A stretch of DNA of 64,000 bases from Acidobacteriota bacterium (GCA_028872955.1 JAGWNX010000006.1:1-64000), one strand, 5' to 3'. Counted from the first letter of the stretch, positions 52,698 to 61,923 are shown. Numbers and translations are program-made. The notes: generated from the sequence alone by a model not told the origin.

Positions 52698-53492
52698 TTA
52701 CTTCGCAGCGGCCTTCTTCGCCGGTGCCTTCTTTGCCGGGGCCTTCTTTGCAGGGGCCTTCTTCGCCGGTGCCTTCTTTGCAGGAGCCTTCTTCGCCGGC
52801 GCCTTCTTTGCAGGAGCCTTCTTCGCGGCTGCCTTCTTCGCAGGGGCCTTCTTCGCTGCTACTTTCTTAGTTGCCAAGGTATTACCTCTCTTCGTTGATT
52901 TTTTACTGCTCGCAGTGCCCTTCTTGCTGGCTGCCTTTTTCGAGGCAACCGCACCGCCGCGCTGAGCACTGGCTTTCTTCGCGGCAGACTTCAATGTCTT
53001 GACGGCGGCCTTCTTGGCCACCTTCTTTGCAGCCTTGGCAGGCTTGGCAGCAGCCTTTTTCGCTACCGGCTTGCTCGCCTTCTTGCCAGCCTTGGCAGGT
53101 GCCTTCTTGGCAGCGACCTTCTTCGCTGCAGGCTTGCGGGCTGCAGGCTTCTTCGCCGCGGGCTTCTTCTTGGCCGCGGGCTTGGTGGCCTTGGCGGCCA
53201 CGACAACTGCAGGAGCTTCGACTACCGGCACCGCAGTCTCTTCCGTCACCGGCGTAAAGTTGTCCGCCGGGGTCTCCGTAATCACTAGGATCGTCTCGCT
53301 GATCTCTTCCGTCACCACGTCGTCCTCGTCTTCTTCCACAATGTCGTCGTCATCGGAGGTCATCGTCAACTCCTCTTCGTCGTCCTCGTCGTCGTCGAAG
53401 TGGTGCGTCAGATCATCCTCAGCGTCGTGCGCAGCGTCATGATCCTCGTATCCAGCCGCTGCATACAACTTGCTCGACTCATCGAAGTTCAT
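52698..53492 (-). CDS. Histone H1-like Lys/Ala-rich protein with an acidic N-terminus
   Basis: 264 residues from the ATG at 53492 (GAGG upstream). The first 95 residues are strongly acidic (DDDEDDEEELTMTSDDDDIVE); the rest is Lys, Ala and Pro, like the tail of eukaryotic H1 and bacterial HctB/AlgP-type proteins. The last 50 residues are about eleven copies of the pentapeptide AKKAP or close variants, encoded by 15-base tandem repeats at 52707-52862. It probably binds DNA; the acidic head may limit or direct this. Repeat number is likely variable. Confidence 0.88.
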   Translation of the reverse strand: MNFDESSKLYAAAGYEDHDAAHDAEDDLTHHFDDDEDDEEELTMTSDDDDIVEEDEDDVVTEEISETILVITETPADNFTPVTEETAVPVVEAPAVVVAAKATKPAAKKKPAAKKPAARKPAAKKVAAKKAPAKAGKKASKPVAKKAAAKPAKAAKKVAKKAAVKTLKSAAKKASAQRGGAVASKKAASKKGTASSKKSTKRGNTLATKKVAAKKAPAKKAAAKKAPAKKAPAKKAPAKKAPAKKAPAKKAPAKKAPAKKAAAK

Positions 53493-53713
53493 CTTGCCAT
53501 CCTCGTGCTGCTGGCCCTGCGTCTCTGTCCTGTCGTGCACCGCTCAAGCACAGCGCTCTTGCGTTGCGGACGAATTCTAGCAATAGAGTGCATCGCTTCG
53601 CTAGCGATAGCAAGCAATCTTTTTGGGCCGGTAGCTCTTCGTGTAGCGCAGTCATCCAAGCCAGCACCGCAGACACCCGCAACACGCCGTGCGCGCACTG
53701 CGCCACACCACGC

Positions 53714-55603
53714 TTAGTGAGCGACGCTATGCTTCTTCCTGCTGCTCGTGCTGCTCTTGCCTGAGCCTGCGCTGTGCGCATGCGCTGCAGCTTTGCCGCT
53801 GCCAGCTTTCGCGCTCGACTTGCCGCTCGCCTTGCCGCTCGACTTGCCGCTGGCTGCGCTGCCACCGTGCTTGCTGCCCACGGCAGCCGCATGCCTGCCA
53901 CCGCGCGAGGCAACGCTCGTACCCGCATCGGCACCATGCGCGCGGCGGTTGCGCACATGCGTCATGGGAGCCAGTCGCACCGGTGCCGCAACCGTCAGGC
54001 TCTGCCCGGGCTTTACTTTGCTGGAACGCAGATGGTTCCAGCTGCGCAGTTGCTCCACCGTCACGTTGAAGCGATCTGCCACCGTAACCAGCGTGTCGCT
54101 ACGACGCACCGTGTAGTGCTGCGTGCGCACCGGGGCAGCCAGCGCGGGCGCGACAGGAATCACCAGTTCATCTCCCGCGGCGACCACGGCACCCTCGCCC
54201 AGCTGGTTGACCTCCGCCACCTCAGCCGGTCGCACACGCAGTGCCGTTGCAATCTCTTCCAGCGTCTCGCCCGGCTTCACCACGTGGAACCGCCACGTCG
54301 CGCGCTTCTCCTCTGGAATCGACTTGATGCGCTCTTCGTAGGCCTCGCGCGTACCCACCGGCAGATGCAGATCAAACGGAAGATCGGACGGAGTCGCCAT
54401 GCGCAGCAGACTCGGATTCAGCCCCACGATCTCAGCCAGCGACGCACCCGTCACATCCGCCACCAGGCGCAGATCCACCGCGTAGTCCACCGTGACCGTA
54501 TCGGACTCCACTGGCGGGTCCGGCACAATCCGGTCCAGCCCGTACTGCGTCGGATTCTTCGCCATGATGATGGCCGCAATAATGCCCGGCACGTAGTTCT
54601 TCGTCTCCGCGGGCAACATGTTGCGACGGTACAACTCCCAGAAGTCTGCATAGCCGGTCTTCATCACGGCGCGCTGCACATACCCCGGCCCCCAGTTGTA
54701 CGCCGCCATCGCCAGATACCAGTCACCAAACTGCAGGTACAGCGACTTCATATAGCGCGCATAGGCCTTCGAGCTCTTCTCCGGATCAAACCGCTCATCA
54801 AACCAGCCATTGCGCTGCAGGCCATACGCGCCCGTAGGCATAAACTGCCACATGCCGCCCGCGCCAGACCGCGCATTGAGCGCCTGCGGCTGAAAGCCCG
54901 ACTCTGCCACGGCCAGGTACATCAGATCCTGCGGCACGCCAGCCTCGCGCAGGTTCTTGGAGATCATGTCCTTGTACCGGCCGGCACGCTCCAGCGAGCG
55001 CAGCAGGTGCGCGTGCCCGCCGGGCGAGTTGGTGAAGTAGCTGATAAAGCCGGCCACATAATCATTCACCACCAGCGGAAAGTCCGACTGCGTCGTCTTC
55101 AGCTCTGCCGCCAGCTGTGCCGTCAGCGCGCCGTTCGCAGGGAACGTCACCTCGTCGGCGGCATCCAGCGGCGCAGCCTCCAGCGTGGGCGAGAAGCCAT
55201 TGCCCTGCTTCAGGGCAGACATCTCCAGCGAGTTCACCGCATCCAGCAGATGCTCAAACTCATCCGCCAGCTGCGGATCGTGCTTCAGATCCATGCCGCT
55301 GGTCAGCATGCCATCGACCGCCGCATCAAAGTCCATGCGCGCCGCGTCCAGGTGGCCATTGCGATAGTTCTCCACGCCGCTGTGATAGGCGCGCTCCGCA
55401 CGCTGGATCACTTGCTCCACGCGCGCCGCATGCTCCGCAAACGCTGCGCGGTCCTGGCCCTCCGTTGCGGCTTGCTGGCTGCCTGGCAACGCTGGTGCCG
55501 TCGCCTGCGCGGCAACCTTGCCCGGAGCAGCGGCTCTCTGCTGAGGACACCCCACCAACAGCAGCAACGGCACACATCCCAAGACCGCCGCCCACCGCTG
55601 CAT
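53714..55603 (-). CDS. mltD: Membrane-bound lytic murein transglycosylase with LysM domains
   Basis: 629 residues from the ATG at 55603, which has GAGG 6 bases upstream; a GTG at 55621 has no usable site. The lipobox LLVGC marks an outer-membrane lipoprotein. The lysozyme-like domain has LMYLAVAESGFQPQALNARSGAGGMWQFMPTGAYG with catalytic Glu, and MAAYNWGPGYVQRA. Two LysM repeats follow (WRFHVVKPGETLEEIA, QHYTVRRSDTLVTVADRFNV). A Ser/Gly/Lys-rich tail of about 80 residues (GKSSGKASGKSSAKAGSGK) ends the protein. It cleaves peptidoglycan to 1,6-anhydromuropeptides. Confidence 0.94.
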   Translation of the reverse strand: MQRWAAVLGCVPLLLLVGCPQQRAAAPGKVAAQATAPALPGSQQAATEGQDRAAFAEHAARVEQVIQRAERAYHSGVENYRNGHLDAARMDFDAAVDGMLTSGMDLKHDPQLADEFEHLLDAVNSLEMSALKQGNGFSPTLEAAPLDAADEVTFPANGALTAQLAAELKTTQSDFPLVVNDYVAGFISYFTNSPGGHAHLLRSLERAGRYKDMISKNLREAGVPQDLMYLAVAESGFQPQALNARSGAGGMWQFMPTGAYGLQRNGWFDERFDPEKSSKAYARYMKSLYLQFGDWYLAMAAYNWGPGYVQRAVMKTGYADFWELYRRNMLPAETKNYVPGIIAAIIMAKNPTQYGLDRIVPDPPVESDTVTVDYAVDLRLVADVTGASLAEIVGLNPSLLRMATPSDLPFDLHLPVGTREAYEERIKSIPEEKRATWRFHVVKPGETLEEIATALRVRPAEVAEVNQLGEGAVVAAGDELVIPVAPALAAPVRTQHYTVRRSDTLVTVADRFNVTVEQLRSWNHLRSSKVKPGQSLTVAAPVRLAPMTHVRNRRAHGADAGTSVASRGGRHAAAVGSKHGGSAASGKSSGKASGKSSAKAGSGKAAAHAHSAGSGKSSTSSRKKHSVAH

Positions 55604-55767
55604 CTGCTTCCTCAAACCCACACCGCTCCCTGGACTTCTTCTTCATTGTAAGCGTGACACACCGCTTCGCTCCACGGCTGTACCTGCTCCCTACCGTGGC
55701 CGCCGCGCAGGCTCCGGCACCTTGCCCGCGGTGTTAAGATAGATATCTGAGGCTCTTCACCAGCACA

Positions 55768-57570
55768 ATGGATCCATCTCACATTCGCAACTTCGCGATC
55801 ATCGCGCATATCGATCACGGCAAGTCCACGCTCTCTGACCGTTTGCTGGAGCTGACCGGCTCACTCACCTCGCGCGAGATGCAGGCGCAGGTGCTCGACG
55901 CCATGGACCTGGAGCGCGAGCGCGGCATTACGATCAAAGCACACACCGTGCGCATGATGTACCAGGCAGCCGATGGCGAGACCTACCAGCTCAACCTCAT
56001 CGACACGCCCGGCCACGTCGACTTCTCCTACGAAGTCTCCCGTTCGCTCGCCTCCTGCGAAGGCGCGCTGCTCGTGGTCGACGCCTCGCAAGGCGTCGAG
56101 GCCCAGACGCTGGCCAATGCCTACCTGGCCATCTCTAACGGTCTGGAGATCATCCCCATCATCAACAAGATCGATCTGCCCTCGGCGGACATCGACCGCA
56201 CCAAGGAGATGATCGAGAAGTCCGTTGGCCTGCCCGCAAGCGACGCCATCGCGGTCTCGGCCAAGACCGGTCTCAACGTTGCGCAGATTCTTGAGGCCGT
56301 CGTCACGCTCCTTCCGCCTCCACAGGGCAACCCGGATGCGCCCCTGCAGGCACTCATCTTCGACTCCTGGTTTGACCCCTACAAGGGCGTGATCGTCCTC
56401 GCGCGCATCATCAACGGTCGCCTGCGCAAGGGCCAACGCATCAAGGTCATGTCGAACGGAAAGATCTTCGACGTCGTCTCGATGGGCGTCATGACGCCGA
56501 AGCCGGTCGAACTCGCCGAACTGACCGCCGGCGAAGTCGGCTTCTTTGTCGCCACCATCAAGAACGTCTCCGACACCAAGGTGGGGGACACCATCACCTC
56601 CGTCGATGAGCCCTGCGACTCGCCGCTGCCCGGCTTTGAAGACATCAAGTCCATGGTCTTTGCAGGCCTCTACACCGTCGACTCGCACGAGCACGCCATG
56701 CTGCGCGACGCACTGGAAAAGCTGCGCCTCAACGATGCCAGCTTCTCCTTCGAGCCAGAGTCCTCTGCTGCGCTGGGCTTCGGCTTCCGTTGCGGCTTTC
56801 TCGGACTGTTACATTTGGAGATCATCCAGGAGCGCCTGGAGCGCGAGTACAACCTCGACCTCATCACCACAGCGCCCGGTGTCCGTTACAAAATCACCCT
56901 CACCGATGGATCTGTAACCGAAGTCGATAATCCCTCCCGCTGGCCAGACCCATCGGAGATCGAAAGCATCGAAGAGCCGGTCATCACGGCCAAGATTCTG
57001 ACCAACGAAGAGTACGTCGGCGGCATCTTGAAGTTGGTCGAGGACAAACGCGGTCGCCAGCAGAACTTCGAATACGTCTCCGAGACACGCGTCCTGCTGA
57101 CCTACGAGCTGCCACTCAACGAGATCGTGCTCGACTTCTACGACAAGCTCAAGTCGGTCTCGCGCGGTTACGCATCCCTGGACTACCACCTGGCCGGCAC
57201 CTGGGTCTCGCCCATGGTCAAGATGGACATCCTCGTCTCCGGCGAGCCAGTGGACGCACTCTCGATCATCGTGCACCGCGACTTCGCCTACGATCGGGGC
57301 AAAGCCCTGGTGGCCAAGATGCGCGAACTGATTCCGCGGCAGATGTTCGAGGTCGCCATTCAGGCCGCCATCGGCTCCAAGATCATCGCCCGCGAGACCG
57401 TCTCCGCCATCCGCAAAAATGTCATCGCCAAGTGCTACGGCGGCGATATCTCGCGTAAGCGCAAGCTGCTGGAAAAGCAGAAGGAAGGCAAGAAGCGCAT
57501 GAAGCGCATCGGCAAAGTGGACATTCCACAGGAAGCGTTCCTGGCCGTGCTCAAGGTGGGCGAGGAGTAG
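55768..57570 (+). CDS. lepA: Elongation factor 4 (LepA), back-translocating GTPase
   Basis: 600 residues, the exact family length. G-domain motifs are AHIDHGKST (G1), [17 protein letters not shown] (G3) and [13 protein letters not shown] (G4); the C-terminal domain specific to LepA starts near 485 and includes [14 protein letters not shown]. It remodels stalled or mispositioned ribosomes. TAAGAT at 55735-55740 could be its -10 element. It is divergent from mltD by 164 bases, and a terminator hairpin follows. Confidence 0.98.
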   Translation: MDPSHIRNFAIIAHIDHGKSTLSDRLLELTGSLTSREMQAQVLDAMDLERERGITIKAHTVRMMYQAADGETYQLNLIDTPGHVDFSYEVSRSLASCEGALLVVDASQGVEAQTLANAYLAISNGLEIIPIINKIDLPSADIDRTKEMIEKSVGLPASDAIAVSAKTGLNVAQILEAVVTLLPPPQGNPDAPLQALIFDSWFDPYKGVIVLARIINGRLRKGQRIKVMSNGKIFDVVSMGVMTPKPVELAELTAGEVGFFVATIKNVSDTKVGDTITSVDEPCDSPLPGFEDIKSMVFAGLYTVDSHEHAMLRDALEKLRLNDASFSFEPESSAALGFGFRCGFLGLLHLEIIQERLEREYNLDLITTAPGVRYKITLTDGSVTEVDNPSRWPDPSEIESIEEPVITAKILTNEEYVGGILKLVEDKRGRQQNFEYVSETRVLLTYELPLNEIVLDFYDKLKSVSRGYASLDYHLAGTWVSPMVKMDILVSGEPVDALSIIVHRDFAYDRGKALVAKMRELIPRQMFEVAIQAAIGSKIIARETVSAIRKNVIAKCYGGDISRKRKLLEKQKEGKKRMKRIGKVDIPQEAFLAVLKVGEE

Positions 57571-57626
57571 CTGACCTGCAGACATCCCCGCCGCATATGT
57601 AACTCAGGAGTAATCACAATCTGTGG

Positions 57627-57650
57627 AAAGCCCGGAAATCCGCGGGCTTT
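57627..57650 (+). terminator. lepA terminator
   Basis: AAAGCCCG and CGGGCTTT form an 8-base-pair stem with an 8-base loop, 56 bases after the lepA stop codon. It is followed by GCGC rather than a T-run, so the TTT of the stem must serve. Confidence 0.6.
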
Positions 57651-57842
57651 GCGCGGCTGGCTGGGCACGGCTGCCCGGCTGGCTGCGGCGCCGCAGGCTA
57701 TGTTGCACAGGATAAACACCTTAGCCTTGTAGCCAGTGCCCCACTGCGGGGGCCTTGCAACCAGAGCACCCGCCGGAGCGTCAAGCGGCAAGGGCGCGGC
57801 AATCCACACTTTTTTCCACAGACATCTCTGGTTAGCCACAGC

Positions 57843-57888
57843 AAAAAGCCCGCCAGCAAAGGCTAAGATTCAGCCTCTGCTGACGGGC
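57843..57888 (-). terminator. skp terminator
   Basis: On the minus strand GCCCG(T)CAGCA pairs with TGCTG(G)CGGGC, an inner GGCT/AGCC stem lies inside, and TTTTT follows. It is 54 bases past the end of the Skp-like gene. Confidence 0.8.
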
Positions 57889-57941
57889 AATACTTAGGGC
57901 ACTTGAGCAAACCAGCGGAGCCAGCCTGCCTGGGCCTGCGT

Positions 57942-58610
57942 TTACTTGGTGGCTGCCGGGCGGCTGGCCGAGGCAGGACGCGGACGGCTGGCCGAGGGTG
58001 CGGAAGGTGCCGACGGAGCCGGTGCCGCAACTCCCGAGCTGGCGTTGTATGCCTCCACGACAGCCTGGGTAACGTCCGTGTTCGGCAGCGCCCACATCAC
58101 GGCGCTCTGCTGGTTGCTCACATCCAGCAGCAGCGTGTAGCCGTGCTGCGCGACGTAGTTCTTCAGGGTTACGCTAACCTTCTGAGCCAGCTTGGCATAG
58201 GCATCCTGCAGATCGCTGTTGTAGGCGGTCTGCGCATCCTCGGCGTCGCGGTTCAGCTGCTTCTCTTTGGTGTCGATGGTCTTCAGGCGCGAAGCACGCT
58301 CCTCATCACTCATCGTCGCCGGAGCACTCTGCAGCTGCTTCTTGAGCGAGTCCACCTCTTGCGACAGGCTGTCGATCTCTGCCTTCTTCGGCTCGTACTT
58401 CCTCTGCACGTCCTGAACGTTGCGCTGGCCCTCGTTGGTGGCAAACACAGCCTGTTCAAAGGCGATCAGAGCAATCTTTGCCGGAATGGCCTCTGGCTGG
58501 ACGGGTACGGCCTGAGCGGCGGGGGCCGGAGCAGCTGCGGTCTGGGCGATGCCAGCCGAGGTCATCAGGCCAGCGCCAAGTGCGGAGAGAACTACCAAGG
58601 TGCGCTTCAT
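57942..58610 (-). CDS. skp: Skp/OmpH-family periplasmic chaperone, copy 1
   Basis: 222 residues. A signal peptide (MKRTLVVLSALGAGLMTSAGIAQ) is followed by long coiled-coil helices (QRKYEPKKAEIDSLSQEVDSLKKQLQSA and ERASRLKTIDTKEKQLNRDAEDA) between two small beta segments (KIALIAFEQAVFATNEGQ and NYVAQHGYTLLLDVSNQ). This is the jellyfish-shaped trimer fold that holds unfolded outer-membrane proteins. A Pro/Ala/Ser-rich tail ends the protein. A paralog is immediately upstream, 77 bases away. No bamA or lpxD is adjacent, unlike in many proteobacteria. Confidence 0.9.
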   Translation of the reverse strand: MKRTLVVLSALGAGLMTSAGIAQTAAAPAPAAQAVPVQPEAIPAKIALIAFEQAVFATNEGQRNVQDVQRKYEPKKAEIDSLSQEVDSLKKQLQSAPATMSDEERASRLKTIDTKEKQLNRDAEDAQTAYNSDLQDAYAKLAQKVSVTLKNYVAQHGYTLLLDVSNQQSAVMWALPNTDVTQAVVEAYNASSGVAAPAPSAPSAPSASRPRPASASRPAATK

Positions 58611-58687
58611 AAACGTCTGTCTTGCTCCTTCACCATAACTACAATGTCGTCCGCAGCCGCAGCTGCGGGGTCACCCTTCAGAACCTG

Positions 58688-59326
58688 CTACTTGGAGGCT
58701 GCTGGCTTGGCCGGGGCCGATGCAGCAGGTGCCTCCAGCGGCGCTACGCCCGAGACCTTGTTATAGGCCTCCAGCACAGCCTGGGAGATATCCGTGCCGG
58801 GCGTCATCCACATCACGCTCAACCCGGCCTGCTGGCCCGTATTGTTCAGCAGCAGCGTATAGCCATTCTGCTTCACATAGTCCAGCACCACCGGACCCAT
58901 CTTCTGCGCGATCTTACCGATCGCATCCTGCATCTCTTTACGGTACGACTGCTCGGCTTCAGCAGCGGCCTGGGAGAGCGCCCGCTCCTTGGCGTCGATC
59001 GTCTTCTGCCGCGCACTCTTCTCCGCGGCCGTCGTGGTCGCCGGAGCAGCCTGCAGGTCCTTCTTCAGCTTGTCGATCTCGGCCAGCTGCGCGTCCAGAT
59101 CCTTCTTCTTCGGCTCGAACTTGGTCTGCAGATCCTTCAGCGCGTGCTGTCCCTCGTTGGTCTCTGCCACAACTTCTTCAAACTCGATCAGAGCCACCTT
59201 CGAAGGCGTCATGGCAACCGCCGGAGCAGCCGCAGCTGCAGGGGCCGACGTCGCCGTCTGTGCTGCACACGTTACCACCATCAAGCCTGCGCCCAGCGCA
59301 GCCCACATTACATTCTTGGTCTTCAT
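58688..59326 (-). CDS. Skp/OmpH-family periplasmic chaperone, copy 2
   Basis: 212 residues from the ATG at 59326. The layout matches copy 1: a signal peptide ending VVTCAAQ, KVALIEFEEVVAETNEGQHALKDLQTKFEPKKKDLDAQLAEIDKLKKD, and DYVKQNGYTLLLNNTGQQAG. The two proteins share the TNEGQ, KYEPKK/KFEPKK and GYTLLL landmarks and therefore derive from a tandem duplication. They probably form one transcript and may form mixed trimers. Confidence 0.9.
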   Translation of the reverse strand: MKTKNVMWAALGAGLMVVTCAAQTATSAPAAAAAPAVAMTPSKVALIEFEEVVAETNEGQHALKDLQTKFEPKKKDLDAQLAEIDKLKKDLQAAPATTTAAEKSARQKTIDAKERALSQAAAEAEQSYRKEMQDAIGKIAQKMGPVVLDYVKQNGYTLLLNNTGQQAGLSVMWMTPGTDISQAVLEAYNKVSGVAPLEAPAASAPAKPAASK

Positions 59327-60373
59327 GCGATCTCTCGGTACTCCTTCGGCTTTACCGTCTAGGGCCGTCGGCGCACCTGCGCGAGCCATCCAAGCCTTAC
59401 GAACCATTCGTTCCCACCCACTCCGCACTGCTGCCAGCCCGGACCTTGCGGCACCCGAGACCCCGCTCTATAACGGGGATTCACAGACAGGTGGCCAGAA
59501 CACATCGAATTATAGGGCTGCACCTAAGCGCGGTCAAACAACAATCGTGGCGTTTTTCTTAGGATCGACCGGCCACAATCTCCCAAAAACTGTAGCCCCG
59601 CCCACCCGGTTCTCTGTTTTCTGGAGAAGATCGGCTCCCCGCATCCCCCAAAAGCCGTATTTGCAATACTTTGAGTTTGGCACGTCAATTGCTCCATGAA
59701 TTGCATCGCGCAGCTGATGCCATGCGTCATGCTGCAGCACACGCACCGCCTGAAACACTCGTAGCCAACGATGCTGCGAAAGTCAGACCGAGTGCCGCTC
59801 CCTCAGCGGGAGCACCTTTTCAGGAGGCCAGCGACTGGCCATAGAGCAGAGGCCCCCACGCGGTGGCCTCTGCTGCGTTTCCGAAGTGATCTGCCTTGGT
59901 TCTTCTCCAGCCCCTCACCACAGTGCCGCATTTGGGCTAGGTTCTCCGTCAATATCCTGCTTGCCAACGGCAGGTATTCCGGGTAACCTCACAGTTGCCT
60001 GGTGAAATCGGCTGTGGGTGCCGCTTCCCGCGCAGTTGCTGCCAGATCGCTGGATGGTCATCGATCGGCGGTGCATGGCACACAGGCACATTGCACGCAA
60101 GGCAATCAGGGATCAGACCTGTCGGACTCTCGCCGGTTGATGAGAGCGCGATGGTTTGCCACACGAGGCGATGCAGGTGGTTAGCGCCGGTCTTCTACGG
60201 ATGCTCCCAGTCCATCGCAACACTATTACTTAGAGTTTCGAGTACAACTTGACACCGTTTCATCCGACGCTGCACCTCCGGCCTGGCCTGTCTCTCGCAG
60301 TCTCTGCGAGGGAACTGTCACGTCCCGGTGCCTCTCGCCAGGCGCTGTCTAACGTAATTCAGGAAGTGGAAGC
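59327..60373. other. 1047-base region without a convincing gene, with stacked hairpins
   Basis: No frame here resembles a protein. Three hairpins follow each other: GCTCCC/GGGAGC near 59797-59815 followed by CCTTTT; GGCCAG-CGA-CTGGCC (about 59826-59840); and GCAGAGGCC / GGCCTCTGC (about 59846-59874). Closer to the downstream gene CTCGCAG-TCT-CTGCGAG (60294-60310) forms a fourth. TTGACA is at 60249-60254 without a clear -10. Known RNA families such as tmRNA, RNase P, SRP and 6S were looked for and not recognised. It may hold a non-coding RNA and a long leader. Confidence 0.4.
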
Positions 60374-61447
60374 ATGAGTTCAGAGCAAAACGCACCCGAG
60401 GTCGGTACGTACCAGGGTCAGCCAGCACCACCTGCAGCGCACGATCAGGATGGTCAGTTCAGCGGCAACGGCGGCGTGCAAGGCATGGGGCAGTCCAAGA
60501 GCAGCCGGCGGCGTCGGCGCAAGCGCAAGAATAAGGGCGGCGGTGCCGAGTTCCAGGAGAGCCCGCAGGCCAGCGGTGAGCAATCCGCAGGACAACCCGT
60601 CGGCAACCTGCAGGCGGCAGCACAGCCGCAGGGCAACAGCCAGCAGGGTAGCGGCCAGCAAAATCAGAACGGCACCAAGCGCTGGAAGAAGAAGTTCCGC
60701 GACCGGCAGCGTGGCGGTGGTGGCGGCGGCGAGGCCCAGGCCAGCGGCGGCGGCTATCGCGACCGCGATACCCACCAGCCCGGCAACACGGTCTCCGGCT
60801 TCAAGCGCAAGGGCGGCAGCGGTGGCGGCGGCAAGCAGCAGCGCGGGCCACGCGGCTTTGTCGGCCCCATGGACCACAGCTACCGCGCCGTGAATGGCAA
60901 CTTTGCCGACGGCCCACCCTCCACCATCGAGACCGGTGGCAATGGCAACTACGGCGGCCGCGGCGGCTCTCGCACGGCGTACCCCAGCGACTCGCAGCCC
61001 ATCGACTACTCCGTCGGACGCCCCATCCCGATTCCGGAAGACGCGCCGACGCGCATCTACTTCTTTATTGAAGATCTCTTCTTCACGGCCAAGATCCAGG
61101 AGACCTCGCGCAAGCTGGGTGTCAAGGTGGCCTTTGTGAAGGGGGACAAGGATGCGATTGCGGCCCTGACCGACCTGCCCGAAGAGCAGCGCCCCGGGCT
61201 GATCGTCTTTGACCTGAACAATGTGAACGTCAAGCCGCTCACGCTGATTCCCAAGCTGAAGAGCAAGCTGAAGCGTTCGACCTCCATCATCGGCTTCCTC
61301 TCGCACCTGCAGGGCGACCTGAAGGCCAAAGCGACCGAGGCAGGCTGCGACGTGGTGATGCCGCGTGCCGCCTTCTCACAAAATCTGCCCAACCTGCTGC
61401 GACGCTACGGAAGCGAGCAAGAGGACGAGCCGAACTACAATCAGTAG
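60374..61447 (+). CDS. Arg/Gly-rich low-complexity protein with C-terminal CheY-like domain
   Basis: 357 residues. Residues 1-215 are disordered and rich in Gly, Gln, Arg and Asn: SSRRRRRKRKNKGGG, KRWKKKFRDRQRGGGGGGE, KRKGGSGGGGKQQRGPRG and GNGNYGGRGGSR, an RGG-like RNA-binding composition. From about 222 a receiver fold follows: TRIYFFIEDLFFTAKIQETS with the acidic pair, GLIVFDLNNVN with the phospho-acceptor position Asp, SIIGFLSH with Ser, and GCDVVMPRAAF, where the usual Lys may be replaced by Arg. It may thus bind RNA under phospho- or ligand control, or be a pseudo-receiver. The ATG has AGGAAG upstream. Confidence 0.8.
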   Translation: MSSEQNAPEVGTYQGQPAPPAAHDQDGQFSGNGGVQGMGQSKSSRRRRRKRKNKGGGAEFQESPQASGEQSAGQPVGNLQAAAQPQGNSQQGSGQQNQNGTKRWKKKFRDRQRGGGGGGEAQASGGGYRDRDTHQPGNTVSGFKRKGGSGGGGKQQRGPRGFVGPMDHSYRAVNGNFADGPPSTIETGGNGNYGGRGGSRTAYPSDSQPIDYSVGRPIPIPEDAPTRIYFFIEDLFFTAKIQETSRKLGVKVAFVKGDKDAIAALTDLPEEQRPGLIVFDLNNVNVKPLTLIPKLKSKLKRSTSIIGFLSHLQGDLKAKATEAGCDVVMPRAAFSQNLPNLLRRYGSEQEDEPNYNQ

Positions 61448-61477
61448 GTCGCCTGAAAGGCACCACCTGAGGACACC

Positions 61478-61501
61478 AATGCCCGGCACACTCGCCGGGC
61501 A
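61478..61501 (+). terminator. Terminator after the CheY-like gene
   Basis: ATGCCCGGC and GCCGGGCAT form a perfect 9-base-pair stem with a 6-base loop, 30 bases after the stop codon, followed by CGTTGTCT. It could also serve the convergent HIT gene. Confidence 0.65.
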
Positions 61502-61566
61502 TCGTTGTCTGCTGCGCTATTCGCCTGCTGCTGTCTTCGTCTCACCGCGCGCCGTCTCGCTGCGTG

Positions 61567-61923
61567 CTAGCCCGGAGGCCAATCCATGTGGCGTCCACCC
61601 AGCACATGAATATGCAGGTGCTCGATCGTCTGCCCGCCCTCGACACCTGTGTTCACCACCAGCCGATAGCCGCGCTCATCCAGCCGATTGCGTCGCGCCA
61701 CCTCGGCAGCGGCAGCCATCAGGTGGCCCACCAGCGCAGTATGCTTCGGCGCCAGGTGTGCCATGGAGGCGACGTGCTCCCGCGGAACAATCAGTACGTG
61801 CGTTCTCGCCTGCGGATTGATGTCCGCAAACGCGACGCACAGCTCATCTTCGTACACAAACATTGCGGGAATCTTCTCCGCGACGATCTTGCAAAACAAA
61901 CAGTCCGTTGCCATGCCCGTCAT
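61567..61923 (-). CDS. HIT-family nucleotide hydrolase/transferase
   Basis: 118 residues. The ATG at 61923 overlaps the upstream protease stop in ATGA; an internal ATG at 61914 gives the more usual MATDCLFCKIV start, so the first three residues are uncertain. The motif EHLHIHVLGG near the C-terminus holds the catalytic histidine triad, and FCKIV with a further cysteine suggests a zinc site. HINT-type members hydrolyse adenosine phosphoramidates. It is the last gene of a translationally coupled set with the M48 protease and an ICMT-like enzyme. Confidence 0.93.
   Translation of the reverse strand: MTGMATDCLFCKIVAEKIPAMFVYEDELCVAFADINPQARTHVLIVPREHVASMAHLAPKHTALVGHLMAAAAEVARRNRLDERGYRLVVNTGVEGGQTIEHLHIHVLGGRHMDWPPG

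Larger units (their letters stand above)
57571..57941. other. Intergenic region with DnaA-box-like motifs, 371 bases
   Basis: It contains the lepA terminator (57627-57650), the terminator of the convergent skp gene (57843-57888), and four nonamers resembling DnaA boxes: CTTTCCACA on the minus strand (57630-57622), CAATCCACA (57800-57808), TTTTCCACA (57812-57820) and TTAGCCACA (57832-57840). The last three are in the same orientation within 41 bases. No AT-rich unwinding region or nearby dnaA gene is seen. Confidence 0.35.

Noticed and set aside
59534..59758. Short open frames of 72-74 codons in the 1-kb gap
   Set aside because: Overlapping frames with no ribosome site or similarity; consistent with chance.
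59780..59880. The stacked hairpins as tmRNA, RNase P, SRP or 6S RNA
   Set aside because: None of the conserved sequence blocks of those RNAs was found.
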